DNA from: Halarcobacter mediterraneus
Lineage (GTDB): Bacteria > Campylobacterota > Campylobacteria > Campylobacterales > Arcobacteraceae
NCBI RefSeq assembly: GCF_004116625.1
Contig: NZ_NXIE01000001.1
Span: 744,001-808,000 of the forward strand
Direction of reading: 5' to 3'
Length of the DNA: 64,000 bases
Position 1 is the first letter of the stretch. Every line of letters begins with the position of its first letter. Positions 48,443 through 56,872 of this stretch are shown here, piece by piece. The position numbers and the translations under genes are program-made. Below the pieces are notes generated by a model. It had not been told where the DNA came from and searched no databases. It saw nothing but the letters and a program-made list of their open reading frames with translations.

Positions 48443-49366
48443 ATGTTAACAGATAAGATAAGAAATAAAGAAGGTGGAATTTTACTATATGGAATTACAC
48501 CACCAAAAATAAAACACACAAAAGAAGAGATTAAAGAAATTGCAAATAAGCATATTGATAGAATCTCAAAACTAAATGTAGATGGACTTGTTTTATATGA
48601 TATTCAAGATGAATCAGATAGAACAGATGAAAAAAGACCTTTTCCTTTTATAAAGACTTTAAACCCTTGTGAATATTCAAGAAATTATTTACAAGAACTA
48701 AAAACTCCAAGAATAGTTTATCGAGCAGTGGGAAACTATACAGCTAAACAGTTTACCGCTTGGTTAGAGCAAACAAGAGAAACTCAAGTTCATTCTGTAT
48801 TTGTTGGAGCTGCTAGTCATGAGCAGCAAACAAATATTACTCTTAAAGAAGCTTACTCTTTAAAAAGAGAAGTAAATGATAATTTATGTCTTGGAGGAAT
48901 AGCAATTCCAGAAAGACACTCAAAAAAGCATGATGAACATCTAAGAGTTGCTTCAAAGATAAATGAATCTTGTGAATTCTTTATAACACAATGTGTTTAT
49001 GACCTTGAAGCTTCTAAAATCTTCTTAACAGACTATGCTAAATATGTAAAAGAAAATAGTATTGATGCTGTTCCTATTATTTTTACTTTAACACCTTGTG
49101 GAAGTTCAAAGACCTTAGACTTTATGAAATGGTTAGGAATAAATATTCCTAACTATTTAGAAGAAGAATTAAAAGAATCAAAAGATATTCTAGCTGAATC
49201 AGTAAAACTATCAAAAGAGATTTTTGAAGAACTATTTATTTTTGGCAAAAAAAGAGATATACCAGTAGGTTGCAATATTGAAAGTGTTGCAATTAGAAAA
49301 GCAGAAATTGATGCTTCTGTAGAACTTCTTGAAGAAGTTAAAAAAATAATAAAAAAACACTCTTAA
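48443..49366 (+). CDS. Methylenetetrahydrofolate reductase-family protein
   Basis: The 307-aa protein follows the MetF TIM-barrel plan: GITPPKIKHTKEEIKEIANK at the start, RTDEKRPFPFIKTL, LGGIAIPERHSKKHDEHLRV, FFITQCVYDLEASKIFLTDY (the FxxTQxxYD segment) and IPIIFTLTPCGSSKTLDFMK. It lacks some family features of E. coli MetF, so it may be a divergent MTHFR with a related C1 function. A second MetF elsewhere is possible. Confidence 0.8.
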   Translation: MLTDKIRNKEGGILLYGITPPKIKHTKEEIKEIANKHIDRISKLNVDGLVLYDIQDESDRTDEKRPFPFIKTLNPCEYSRNYLQELKTPRIVYRAVGNYTAKQFTAWLEQTRETQVHSVFVGAASHEQQTNITLKEAYSLKREVNDNLCLGGIAIPERHSKKHDEHLRVASKINESCEFFITQCVYDLEASKIFLTDYAKYVKENSIDAVPIIFTLTPCGSSKTLDFMKWLGINIPNYLEEELKESKDILAESVKLSKEIFEELFIFGKKRDIPVGCNIESVAIRKAEIDASVELLEEVKKIIKKHS

Positions 49367-49376
49367 AGTAAAGTTA

Positions 49377-49976
49377 TTGAAATTAGTTTTAAAGAACAAT
49401 AGTATTTTTTTTATTATTGTTCTTCTTTTAACTAGTTTTTATATTTTAGATACTTCAATTTATAAGTATCTTGAATACAATTTATATTCAATAGAAAAAC
49501 TTCAATTATGGCGTTTATTTACAGCAAACTTTTTACACACAAACTTTTATCACTTTATTCTAAATACTTTTGCCTTTACATTTATTTTTTTCTTATTCAA
49601 AAATAATTTTTCATTTAAATTTTATATTTTTTTATTTACTTTTTTATGTTTTGCAGTAAGCACTTGTATCTACTTTTTTTCCAAAGATATTATAAATTAT
49701 GTTGGATTATCTGGTGTTTTACATGGTTTATTAATTTATAGTTTATATCTAGAAAAAAAATCAAAATTAAACTATCTTATGATTTTAATAATATGGCTTA
49801 AAGTTATTTATGAACAAATATTTGGAGCAAGCAAGCAAATTGAAGAACTTATAAAAGCCCAAGTAGCAATTGATGCACACTTCTATGGAGTAATATTAGC
49901 TACATTTATCTATTTTATAACTAAACGATATATAAAGATTAAAAATAATAATTACAAGAATTTATCTCAAAATTAA
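49377..49976 (+). CDS. rrtA: Rhombosortase (rhomboid-family protease that processes GlyGly-CTERM proteins)
   Basis: The 199-aa protein has about six membrane helices with rhomboid features: QLWRLFTANFLHTNFYHFIL and NTFAFTFIF (H-x-x-x-H-x-x-x-N), the catalytic YVGLSGVLHGLLIYSLYLEK (GxSG, Ser near residue 118) and QVAIDAHFYGVILATF (catalytic His near 165). WRLFTANFLHTN and VGLSGVLHG with DAHFYG are the rhombosortase version rather than GlpG. Rhombosortases cut GlyGly-CTERM tails; two such proteins are encoded at 50680-51966 and 54114-56105. The start is a TTG 10 bp past the MTHFR-like stop. Confidence 0.85.
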   Translation: MKLVLKNNSIFFIIVLLLTSFYILDTSIYKYLEYNLYSIEKLQLWRLFTANFLHTNFYHFILNTFAFTFIFFLFKNNFSFKFYIFLFTFLCFAVSTCIYFFSKDIINYVGLSGVLHGLLIYSLYLEKKSKLNYLMILIIWLKVIYEQIFGASKQIEELIKAQVAIDAHFYGVILATFIYFITKRYIKIKNNNYKNLSQN

Positions 49977-50023
49977 TTAAAAAATATAATCTATTCTTTA
50001 CTGCTATATAGATAAAATACAAA

Positions 50024-50653
50024 ATGGAAAAATTAAAAAACATAGAACTTTTTAACTCATTAAATGATACTCAATTAAAAAAAATCAAAGAAATAACTTT
50101 ATTTAAAAACTTTGATAAAAATACTATTCTCTTTTTTGAAGGAGAGAAACCTAAGTATTTTTATTTACTTTTGGATGGAAATGTAAAAGTATATAAAATT
50201 GACCATAAAGGAAATGAAATTATAGTGCATAATTTTGTAGGTCCAACTTTGGTTGCTGAAACTGCAAGTCTAGATGACTTACTTTTCCCTGCAAATTGTA
50301 TATGCTTAGAAAATTGTAGATTTGCACTTATAAAAAAAGAAGAGTTTCATCATATCTTAAAAAATGATAGTGAAATTTCTTTTCAAATAATAAAATCTTT
50401 AGCTAAAAAAATCAGATATATGAATACTTTTATTGATAGTAGTTTAGTCTTTGATATAGATACAAGAATAGCTAAATATATAAACAAAAGCCCAGAAGAG
50501 TTTAAAAGTAAAAAAAATAAGATAATTGCAGCTGAATTAAATATTTCCCCTGAAACTTTTTCAAGAAGTCTAAAAAAATTTAAAGATTTAGAAATTATAG
50601 ATAAAAACCTAAATCTTTTGAATAAAGATAAACTTCAAACATTTATAAAATAA
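50024..50653 (+). CDS. Crp/Fnr-family transcription regulator
   Basis: The 209-aa protein has an N-terminal cyclic-nucleotide-like beta barrel (LFFEGEKPKYFYLLLDGNVK and VYKIDHKGNEIIVH, then GPTLVAETASLDD) and a C-terminal winged helix with IAAELNISPETFSRSLKKFK. The recognition helix has E-T-F-S-R, the ExxSR type that in FNR reads TTGAT half sites. It lacks the N-terminal cysteine cluster of FNR, so it is not an Fe-S oxygen sensor of that kind. A perfect TTGAT-N4-ATCAA box lies at 56779-56792. Confidence 0.88.
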   Translation: MEKLKNIELFNSLNDTQLKKIKEITLFKNFDKNTILFFEGEKPKYFYLLLDGNVKVYKIDHKGNEIIVHNFVGPTLVAETASLDDLLFPANCICLENCRFALIKKEEFHHILKNDSEISFQIIKSLAKKIRYMNTFIDSSLVFDIDTRIAKYINKSPEEFKSKKNKIIAAELNISPETFSRSLKKFKDLEIIDKNLNLLNKDKLQTFIK

Positions 50654-50660
50654 GATGTTA

Positions 50661-50684
50661 TATAGCACTTTTTCAAGTGCTATA
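50661..50684 (+). terminator. Terminator after the Crp/Fnr gene
   Basis: A 10-bp perfect stem (TATAGCACTT with AAGTGCTATA) with a TTTC loop and a T-rich tail follows the regulator stop; its right arm includes the stop codon of the convergent 428-aa gene. Confidence 0.85.
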
Positions 50685-51966
50685 TTTTTCTTTTCATAAA
50701 TTTCTTTTGTAAAAATATTAAACTTAATAACAATAATAAGCTATAAATACTACCTCCTGCACTTTCATCCTTCCTTTCAATCTGTCCTAATGTGTTTTGA
50801 GCTATTGCAAGTGATGTTTTAATTTCATTATTTTTTAAACCATCTAAATCTTTACCATCTAAATCAGTTATTGTGATTTTTATAGTATTATCATCTACTT
50901 TTTCCCACTTATTAGAATCCAATAAACTATAAACTTGAGACTCATATTCTTTCATATATATCAATAATTTTTCAGGTAAAAATGAAGATAACTTCAAAGT
51001 AACTGTTGTTGAATCCTTTGAAGAATCATTTAAAACTGTTGTAAAAGTTAGATTTCCTAGAGAATACTCTAATCCTGGTTCTCCTAAAGTCAAATCATCT
51101 TCAATCAAATCTCCAATTCCGGTATTATCAGGTATTTCTGTTTCCATACTTTCTACACTAACGTTTTGTAAATTCATACTTTCTTCAACACTTATAGAAA
51201 TAGTACTATCATTTAATAATTTGATATCTTCTATAGAGTTTGAACTAAAAGCTAAATCTCCTGCTTCTAAAGCATCAATAATCCCATCGCCATCACTATC
51301 CTTAGGATTATTAATATCTTCTCCTACTTCTATATAGTCTGGAATACCATCACCATCAGTATCAAGTTTACAAGGATCTAATCCTAATCTAATAGCATCT
51401 TCATCACTTATTCCATCATCATTACAATCAGCTCCTACTAATCTTGCCGTTCCCATTGGTGCAGGTTCAATAGTTAAAGGGAAAACTCCTGGAATTTGAG
51501 TACCTAAAATACCATCTAAAACTCCATCTTCTGCATCTATTGTATTTATTTCTAAACTATTATCTGTTTTTATTATTTCGAAAGTGATTGTTGTATTTGC
51601 TCTTGGATTACCTAAATCAGGCTTATATATTTGAAATTGTGGAAAGATAGTATATGTTCCATCTGTATTATCTACAAAATTAATAATATCATTGTCTGGA
51701 TCTGCATTATCAATATCATGGAAGGCATAATTAAATCCAACAGACAAAGTAGTACCTGTTATAACTACTTCTTTTTTATCAAAATCCCAAGTCCAAGGAA
51801 CACTTCTAACACCATAACCTAAAACATTCCCTGTGGGGTGAGCTCGAACTGTAATTTGATAATCTCCTGTATAAACACCTGTTAAACCTGCTGTTCCTGC
51901 TGCATAAATATTTGTAGAAACAAATATTGCACCTAGAAGTAAATATTTTTTTATTTGTTTTTTCAT
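50680..51966 (-). CDS. Secreted protein with N-terminal paralog domain, TSP3 repeats and GlyGly-CTERM tail (428 aa)
   Basis: A signal peptide (IKKYLLLGAIFVSTNIYAAG) is followed by a domain of about 170 residues shared with two neighbours: TAGLTGVYTGDYQIT, WTWDFDKKEV, NTDGTYTIFPQF, DAEDGVLDGILGTQIPGVFP. Then come calcium-binding thrombospondin type-3-like repeats (DCNDDGISDEDA, DTDGDGIPDYIE, DSDGDGIIDALE), a region of unknown fold, and the C-terminal tail AGGSIYSLLLLLSLIFLQKK followed by FMKRKI: a Gly-Gly, a hydrophobic helix and basic residues. It is the last gene of the receptor operon, 16 bp after the receptor gene. Ligand unknown. Confidence 0.85.
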   Translation of the reverse strand: MKKQIKKYLLLGAIFVSTNIYAAGTAGLTGVYTGDYQITVRAHPTGNVLGYGVRSVPWTWDFDKKEVVITGTTLSVGFNYAFHDIDNADPDNDIINFVDNTDGTYTIFPQFQIYKPDLGNPRANTTITFEIIKTDNSLEINTIDAEDGVLDGILGTQIPGVFPLTIEPAPMGTARLVGADCNDDGISDEDAIRLGLDPCKLDTDGDGIPDYIEVGEDINNPKDSDGDGIIDALEAGDLAFSSNSIEDIKLLNDSTISISVEESMNLQNVSVESMETEIPDNTGIGDLIEDDLTLGEPGLEYSLGNLTFTTVLNDSSKDSTTVTLKLSSFLPEKLLIYMKEYESQVYSLLDSNKWEKVDDNTIKITITDLDGKDLDGLKNNEIKTSLAIAQNTLGQIERKDESAGGSIYSLLLLLSLIFLQKKFMKRKI

Positions 51967-51982
51967 TTTTTCTCCAATTCTA

Positions 51983-54100
51983 TTACCATTTATAAACTAA
52001 ACCAGCAGTAAGATTAAAGCCTGCACCAGGTATGAAGTTTGGTAAATCAGGGGCACTTAAACCTCTAACGACATAAGCTGTTTGATAAACTTCATCTGTA
52101 ATATTATTTAGGTCAAGAAATAATCTAAGGTTTTTTGTAATGTTATAACTTGTTTCTAAACCCAAAAGATAATAAGCATCTTGTTTAGTACTTTCTGTAT
52201 TATAATGGTCTATATAAGTTTTTTCTGGTTGCAACCTTAGATTTGCACCTAAATACCATGAACTATTTGGCCAATACCCAAATTCTGCTTGAATTAGATG
52301 TTTAGGAACACCTGCTAAATACTTTCCTTCATATTCTCCATCATCAAAAGTAAAATGACTATAATTGTAAATTAGTTTTGATACAAATTTATCATTTTCT
52401 AAAAATACTGAATCAATAAAATGTTTTACACCTAACTCAATTCCTTTATGTATAGTTTTTCCATCATAATTTATAGTTTTTCCATTTACTGCAAAGTCCC
52501 CTACTACAGATATCAATTCATCATCTACTTCTGAATAATAAAATGCCGTACTAAAATCAAAGTTTTCATATTTTGTACTTACCCCAACTTCAAAAGTTTT
52601 TGCTTTTTGCATTTTTAAATCATTTATTTGAACATGATCATTTAAAGGATTTCCTGGATTTGCAACAACTGTTGCAAGTTGCCAAAAGTTTGGAGATTCT
52701 GAACTGGTACTAAAATTTGTATATAATCTTAAGTCTTCATAGGGTTCATAGATAAGCCCTACTTTAGGATTTAAAACTGAATATGAAAAATCACTGTCTA
52801 AAAGATTTTTACTTTTATTATCTGTTATTTCTCTCTTATTTAATACCCACTGAACTGAAGCTAAGGCTTTTAAATCACTTGTTAATTCTTGTGTTACTTG
52901 ACCACCAAGAACAACATTTGAAGCATCTAAATCAACATCTGCAATTTTTCGTAAAATACTTCCATCTAAAGGATTTATACTTTTATATGTTCTTGGCATT
53001 TCACCTTTATTTGCAGAAACAAATAATAAATAGTTTGTTAAGAGGTTATTTTTTAGAAGATGATTATAATTAAAAGAATAATCTAGTCCAAAATTACGAA
53101 TGTCAGTTTCCATTTCAGTTAAAGGATTTCTAAAAGTATCTTCAGTCTTTGAAGTATAAAAACCTATTTTTTGAACTGAATTCTCTGTAAAAACTTTTGT
53201 TTTATTTGCTAGTCTATACTCTTTTGATTCTCTTTTTGGTTTTCTAATTGAGATATTTAAAAGTTCACCTAAAGGTCCATGTCCTTCTCCCATAACAAGT
53301 TCTGGATTGTTTTTTGCTTCTTCTTTTCTTAATAAAAATGGAATATCAAAATCATTTTTTGTATAGTTAAAATAAGTTCTATTATCCCAATTTTCCTCAG
53401 TGTACCCCAAGTTAAAAGCTATACTATCTCTTTTACCTTCACTATGATTACGAAAACCTTCTTGTTGAGAATGACTTGCATATAAATGATAATCGAATTT
53501 ACCTATTTTTTCTGCAAATGTCATTTTTGCTTTTCTAAATTCAAAAGAACCAACTTCAAAGGCTAAAGAATTTGAACTATTATATGCATTTCTAATATTT
53601 AAATCAATCGCCCCACCTAAGGTAGTAGCTCCATAACGCATTGCATTACTTCCCCTATATATAGATAAGTGATCAGCTTGTTCAGGGTCAATCATTCCTA
53701 TAATAAAAGAACCATCTGGATGATTTAAAGCCAACCCATCATAGAGTATTTGGATTCCTCTATTTACAGGGTTATCTTGAATCCCTGAACCTCTAATATT
53801 AATTCGTGGTTGGTCATTTCCTCCAAAAAACTCTTGAACAATAATTCCTGGTTCATAGTTTAAAACTTTTGAAATAGAAGCTTTACTAGAAGTAATATCA
53901 TCCATCTTTATAAGATTTGTTCCTCCTGGAACTTCTTTTAATGTATTTTCTAAATCTATAGTTTCTGGATTTTTTTTATTTACTGATTCTTGTATAGTTA
54001 TATCATCTAATTTCACGTCTTCTTTTCCTTGAGAAGCAAATAAAATATTTGCTCCTAAGAATAAAGATATAATTACATACTTATTTAAATTGTAAGGCAT
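51983..54100 (-). CDS. TonB-dependent outer-membrane receptor
   Basis: The 705-aa protein has a signal peptide, a TonB-box-like start (KLDDITIQESV), the plug domain (SISKVLNYEPGIIVQEFFGG, QPRINIRGSGIQDNPVNRGI, HLSIYRGSNAMRYGATTLGG) and a 22-strand-like barrel ending with FNLTAGLVYKW, an aromatic C-terminus for outer-membrane insertion. The substrate cannot be told from sequence; the plug resembles siderophore or small-nutrient receptors. It lies between the two GlyGly-CTERM protein genes with short gaps (13 and 16 bp), so the three are one operon. Confidence 0.94.
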   Translation of the reverse strand: MPYNLNKYVIISLFLGANILFASQGKEDVKLDDITIQESVNKKNPETIDLENTLKEVPGGTNLIKMDDITSSKASISKVLNYEPGIIVQEFFGGNDQPRINIRGSGIQDNPVNRGIQILYDGLALNHPDGSFIIGMIDPEQADHLSIYRGSNAMRYGATTLGGAIDLNIRNAYNSSNSLAFEVGSFEFRKAKMTFAEKIGKFDYHLYASHSQQEGFRNHSEGKRDSIAFNLGYTEENWDNRTYFNYTKNDFDIPFLLRKEEAKNNPELVMGEGHGPLGELLNISIRKPKRESKEYRLANKTKVFTENSVQKIGFYTSKTEDTFRNPLTEMETDIRNFGLDYSFNYNHLLKNNLLTNYLLFVSANKGEMPRTYKSINPLDGSILRKIADVDLDASNVVLGGQVTQELTSDLKALASVQWVLNKREITDNKSKNLLDSDFSYSVLNPKVGLIYEPYEDLRLYTNFSTSSESPNFWQLATVVANPGNPLNDHVQINDLKMQKAKTFEVGVSTKYENFDFSTAFYYSEVDDELISVVGDFAVNGKTINYDGKTIHKGIELGVKHFIDSVFLENDKFVSKLIYNYSHFTFDDGEYEGKYLAGVPKHLIQAEFGYWPNSSWYLGANLRLQPEKTYIDHYNTESTKQDAYYLLGLETSYNITKNLRLFLDLNNITDEVYQTAYVVRGLSAPDLPNFIPGAGFNLTAGLVYKW

Positions 54101-54113
54101 AATATTTTCTCTC

Positions 54114-56105
54114 TTATTTTTTTCTTTTAAATAATGTTAAAGCTAGTAAAGAAAGTAATAACCAAGAAAAGCTTCCTCCACTTCCTCCTGAACTACCACT
54201 ATTATCTGTATTATCATTTCCACTATTTGTCTCATCTTCTATTATTCCATTTGCTATTAATGAGTTTTTTAGATGTTCTTTTACTTCTTCCATTGGTTTT
54301 ATCTCTATATTTGCTGCTGTTAGTACTTCTTCTACATTAAAATCACTTGATTGGATATCTCTTATTCCTTCTGCTTCTAATGCTGCTACTGATATATCAT
54401 CTATCTCTATGTTTTCTGTTGTTGTATCACTATCTAATGATTGCAGAAATTGTGCTATTTTTAGTACGGTTTCATTTTCTAAATTATCTCTTTGCACTCC
54501 TACTATATCTTGAATAAAAATCTTTCCATCTTCATTTACTTTTGAGATTGTCCCTATTTTTACATTCCCTACTGAAAATTTTACTTCTCCTGAGCCATAA
54601 TAGAAACTCCCATCTTCTCCTATCTCTCCTTCATAGCCTGGATTTAAATTAACAAATTCTAATTCAGATGGTGTAGACTGAGTATATGTATATTTAATAC
54701 CTTCAACTGCTGAATCAATAAAGTATACTTTTCTTTTTTCTCCCATTGCAAAGATTACCGAACCTCTAAGACCTTCTTCATCAAAAGCATCAAAACTAAT
54801 TTGATTTTCAGATATTTTTTCCCAAGTTATTTTTGTATAATCATAATAAGATATTGTTTTCCCTGTTTCTGGATCAATCTCATTATCACTAGAATATTTT
54901 TGAATACCTAAATATGCTTGAAAGTTTTCAGGAATTTTATCCTCAAAAGACATAATAAGTTTTTGAGTTTTATCTTTGACAAAAGCAAGATCATCATGAA
55001 AATTTAGATTAAGTGTTTTATAATATATTTCTACACCATTTTCATTTGTTTTAGGTGGAATATCTCCACTAGTCTTAATAACAACATGAGTACTTCTATT
55101 TTTTAACTCAGGATTATAGTCTTCAAAAAATAAAGACTGACCATTTAATCTATATTTTCCTTGATTCTCAATAGAAAAAGATGGACCAATTTCATTTGTA
55201 AATTTACCTAAAAGATAACCTTTTTGAGCTTCCTCTCCACCTTCTAAATAATTAGGAATTCCATCTTCATCTGTATCTTCAGGAGTATAAATAGTTATCA
55301 TTTCATCTATATCATTTATTCCATCTCCATCAGTATCTAATACATTCTTATCTAATCCTAAGAATTCTGCTTCAATATCTGTAATTCCATCATTGTTACT
55401 ATCTTCTCCTGTATCTTTTTTCATCTCTACAGAGTAGTAACTTGGTTGAACAACAAGAGGAAAAACATTTGCAATTCTTCCTCCTGGAATACCATCTAAT
55501 TCTCCTCCATCTGTTTCATAATCTAAACTTTCAATTTTTAATTTTTCATTCTGAAAGCTAACTTTAAATTTACCAGTAGTGTTACCAAAAGGATAACTTT
55601 GTAGCGAAAGATGAATTTTTTTACCAAAATCAACAAGATATGTACCATCATTATTATCAATAATATCCATTGTAATTTCATCTTCTGAACTTATATGAGG
55701 ATAGGTTTCTTTAGCCTCAACCCAGTTAGAATTTTCATCCATATGTGCACCATCTTTTTCTTCCTTAACATTTTGATTATAAGGTTGAAATCTCACTCTA
55801 ATGCCTTCTAAAGCATAAAGTTGACTTCCACCCCAAGTAACTTTCATATTATCAAAATCCCATTTCCATAAGCCATTATTTACACTATAACCCAAAGTTA
55901 TATACTCTACACCTTCACTTGATGTTTTAAGAGGAAGTCCAGATACAAATCCTGATGCATTTTCATCCGCTGTATTCATTAATAGCCTATAAGTTCCAAC
56001 ATAAGTTCCAGTTGGTTTTGTATAAGATGTTTCTTCTGCTGCAAAAGCAGTTCCTGCGCTTGACAATAACGCCCCTGCAAGTAATATATTATGTATTGTT
56101 TTCAT
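54114..56105 (-). CDS. Secreted protein with N-terminal paralog domain, TSP3 repeats and GlyGly-CTERM tail (663 aa)
   Basis: A signal peptide (NILLAGALLSSAGTAFAAEE) precedes the shared domain (KPTGTYVGTYRLLMN, LWKWDFDNMKVTW, DNNDGTYLVDFGKK, DGGELDGIPGGRIANVFPLV). Next are TSP3-like acidic repeats (DSNNDGITDIEA, DTDGDGINDIDE, DTDEDGIPNYLE), a large unknown beta-rich region, and the tail SSGGSGGSFSWLLLSLLALT with LFKRKK, a strong GlyGly-CTERM signal. First gene of the three-gene receptor operon. A function in capturing or presenting a ligand to the receptor is plausible but unproved. Confidence 0.87.
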   Translation of the reverse strand: MKTIHNILLAGALLSSAGTAFAAEETSYTKPTGTYVGTYRLLMNTADENASGFVSGLPLKTSSEGVEYITLGYSVNNGLWKWDFDNMKVTWGGSQLYALEGIRVRFQPYNQNVKEEKDGAHMDENSNWVEAKETYPHISSEDEITMDIIDNNDGTYLVDFGKKIHLSLQSYPFGNTTGKFKVSFQNEKLKIESLDYETDGGELDGIPGGRIANVFPLVVQPSYYSVEMKKDTGEDSNNDGITDIEAEFLGLDKNVLDTDGDGINDIDEMITIYTPEDTDEDGIPNYLEGGEEAQKGYLLGKFTNEIGPSFSIENQGKYRLNGQSLFFEDYNPELKNRSTHVVIKTSGDIPPKTNENGVEIYYKTLNLNFHDDLAFVKDKTQKLIMSFEDKIPENFQAYLGIQKYSSDNEIDPETGKTISYYDYTKITWEKISENQISFDAFDEEGLRGSVIFAMGEKRKVYFIDSAVEGIKYTYTQSTPSELEFVNLNPGYEGEIGEDGSFYYGSGEVKFSVGNVKIGTISKVNEDGKIFIQDIVGVQRDNLENETVLKIAQFLQSLDSDTTTENIEIDDISVAALEAEGIRDIQSSDFNVEEVLTAANIEIKPMEEVKEHLKNSLIANGIIEDETNSGNDNTDNSGSSGGSGGSFSWLLLSLLALTLFKRKK

Positions 56106-56164
56106 TGTTATCCTTTATTTTTTAAAGTTAAAATTATTTTGTATATTAAAAGAGTAAGAGTAAA

Positions 56165-56202
56165 TAAAAAGTGAATATCCCAAAAGGGATACTTACTTTT
56201 TA
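56165..56202 (-). terminator. Terminator between the 169-aa gene and the 663-aa gene
   Basis: AAAAAGT, a bulge, TATCCC and GGGATA, a bulge, ACTTTTT form a long stem with a short loop between the small secreted protein gene and the receptor operon. It may end, or attenuate, transcription from the upstream promoter. Confidence 0.65.
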
Positions 56203-56211
56203 TTTATAAAA

Positions 56212-56721
56212 TCAATTTGTATATCCATACCAATTTAATTCAACAGGGAAAGTTCCAGTTGTAGAACTAGATATAGTACCAGGGACACCATTTGATTCTG
56301 TATCTACAGAGATAATAGTCAAACCATTAACTGTTTCTGTGATATCAAGTGTAGTTGAGAAAGTAAAGATAGGAGAACCAAAAAAACTAAAATTAGGTTG
56401 AAAAGTATAATTTATAGTATATGTTCCATCACCATTTGAAACTAAAGTTTTAGGTCCTGCTATTGTATATTGAATACCTGTACCTAAAAGAGCATCAACT
56501 TTACCATTTTGAGTAGTTATTGTTCCATTATCAAAATCTAAAGTCCAATTATAACTTTTTTGAGTGGTTCCGAATTGAGCATTACCTTGATCTGGTCTAT
56601 GGGCATTAAAATCATATGTCCCACTATGTACTCCTGTTATACCTGGTGTTCCTGCTACTAAAGAACTAGCACCTAAAGAAAGAGCTAATAGCCCTGCTAA
56701 AATAATTTTACTAATTTTCAT
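56212..56721 (-). CDS. Secreted stand-alone version of the paralog domain (169 aa)
   Basis: A signal peptide (KIILAGLLALSLGASSLVAG) is followed only by the domain found at the N-terminus of the two large neighbours: GTPGITGVHSGTYDFNAH, NWTLDFDNGTITTQNGKVDA, NGDGTYTINYTFQPNFSFFG, DTESNGVPGTISSS and TGTFPVELNWYGYTN. It has no TSP3 repeats and no GlyGly-CTERM tail, so it would be released to the periplasm or secreted by another route. AAAGGAGT ribosome-binding site; an FNR-type box is upstream. Confidence 0.85.
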   Translation of the reverse strand: MKISKIILAGLLALSLGASSLVAGTPGITGVHSGTYDFNAHRPDQGNAQFGTTQKSYNWTLDFDNGTITTQNGKVDALLGTGIQYTIAGPKTLVSNGDGTYTINYTFQPNFSFFGSPIFTFSTTLDITETVNGLTIISVDTESNGVPGTISSSTTGTFPVELNWYGYTN

Positions 56722-56778
56722 TTTTACTCCTTTAATTAATTAGTTCAAGAATGATACCAAATATCATTATTAAAAATA

Positions 56779-56792
56779 TTGATTTAAATCAA
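56779..56792. promoter_or_regulatory. Perfect FNR-type box
   Basis: TTGATTTAAATCAA is a perfect TTGAT-N4-ATCAA palindrome in the gap between the small secreted protein gene (minus) and the SRAP gene (plus), about 57 bases upstream of the former. The nearby Crp/Fnr-family gene has the matching ExxSR recognition helix. Direct regulation is an inference. Confidence 0.7.
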
Positions 56793-56835
56793 GATTTTAT
56801 ATATTTATATATATTTTAATTATTCATTATTATTT

Positions 56836-56844
56836 TGCTAAAAT
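56836..56844 (+). promoter_or_regulatory. Extended -10 of the SRAP gene
   Basis: TGCTAAAAT fits TGnTAnnnT. A start of transcription about seven bases later (near 56851) would exclude the ATG at 56846 as start codon and supports the TTG at 56873. Confidence 0.55.
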
Positions 56845-56872
56845 AATGAAAATAAAATCTTGGAGTAATTAT

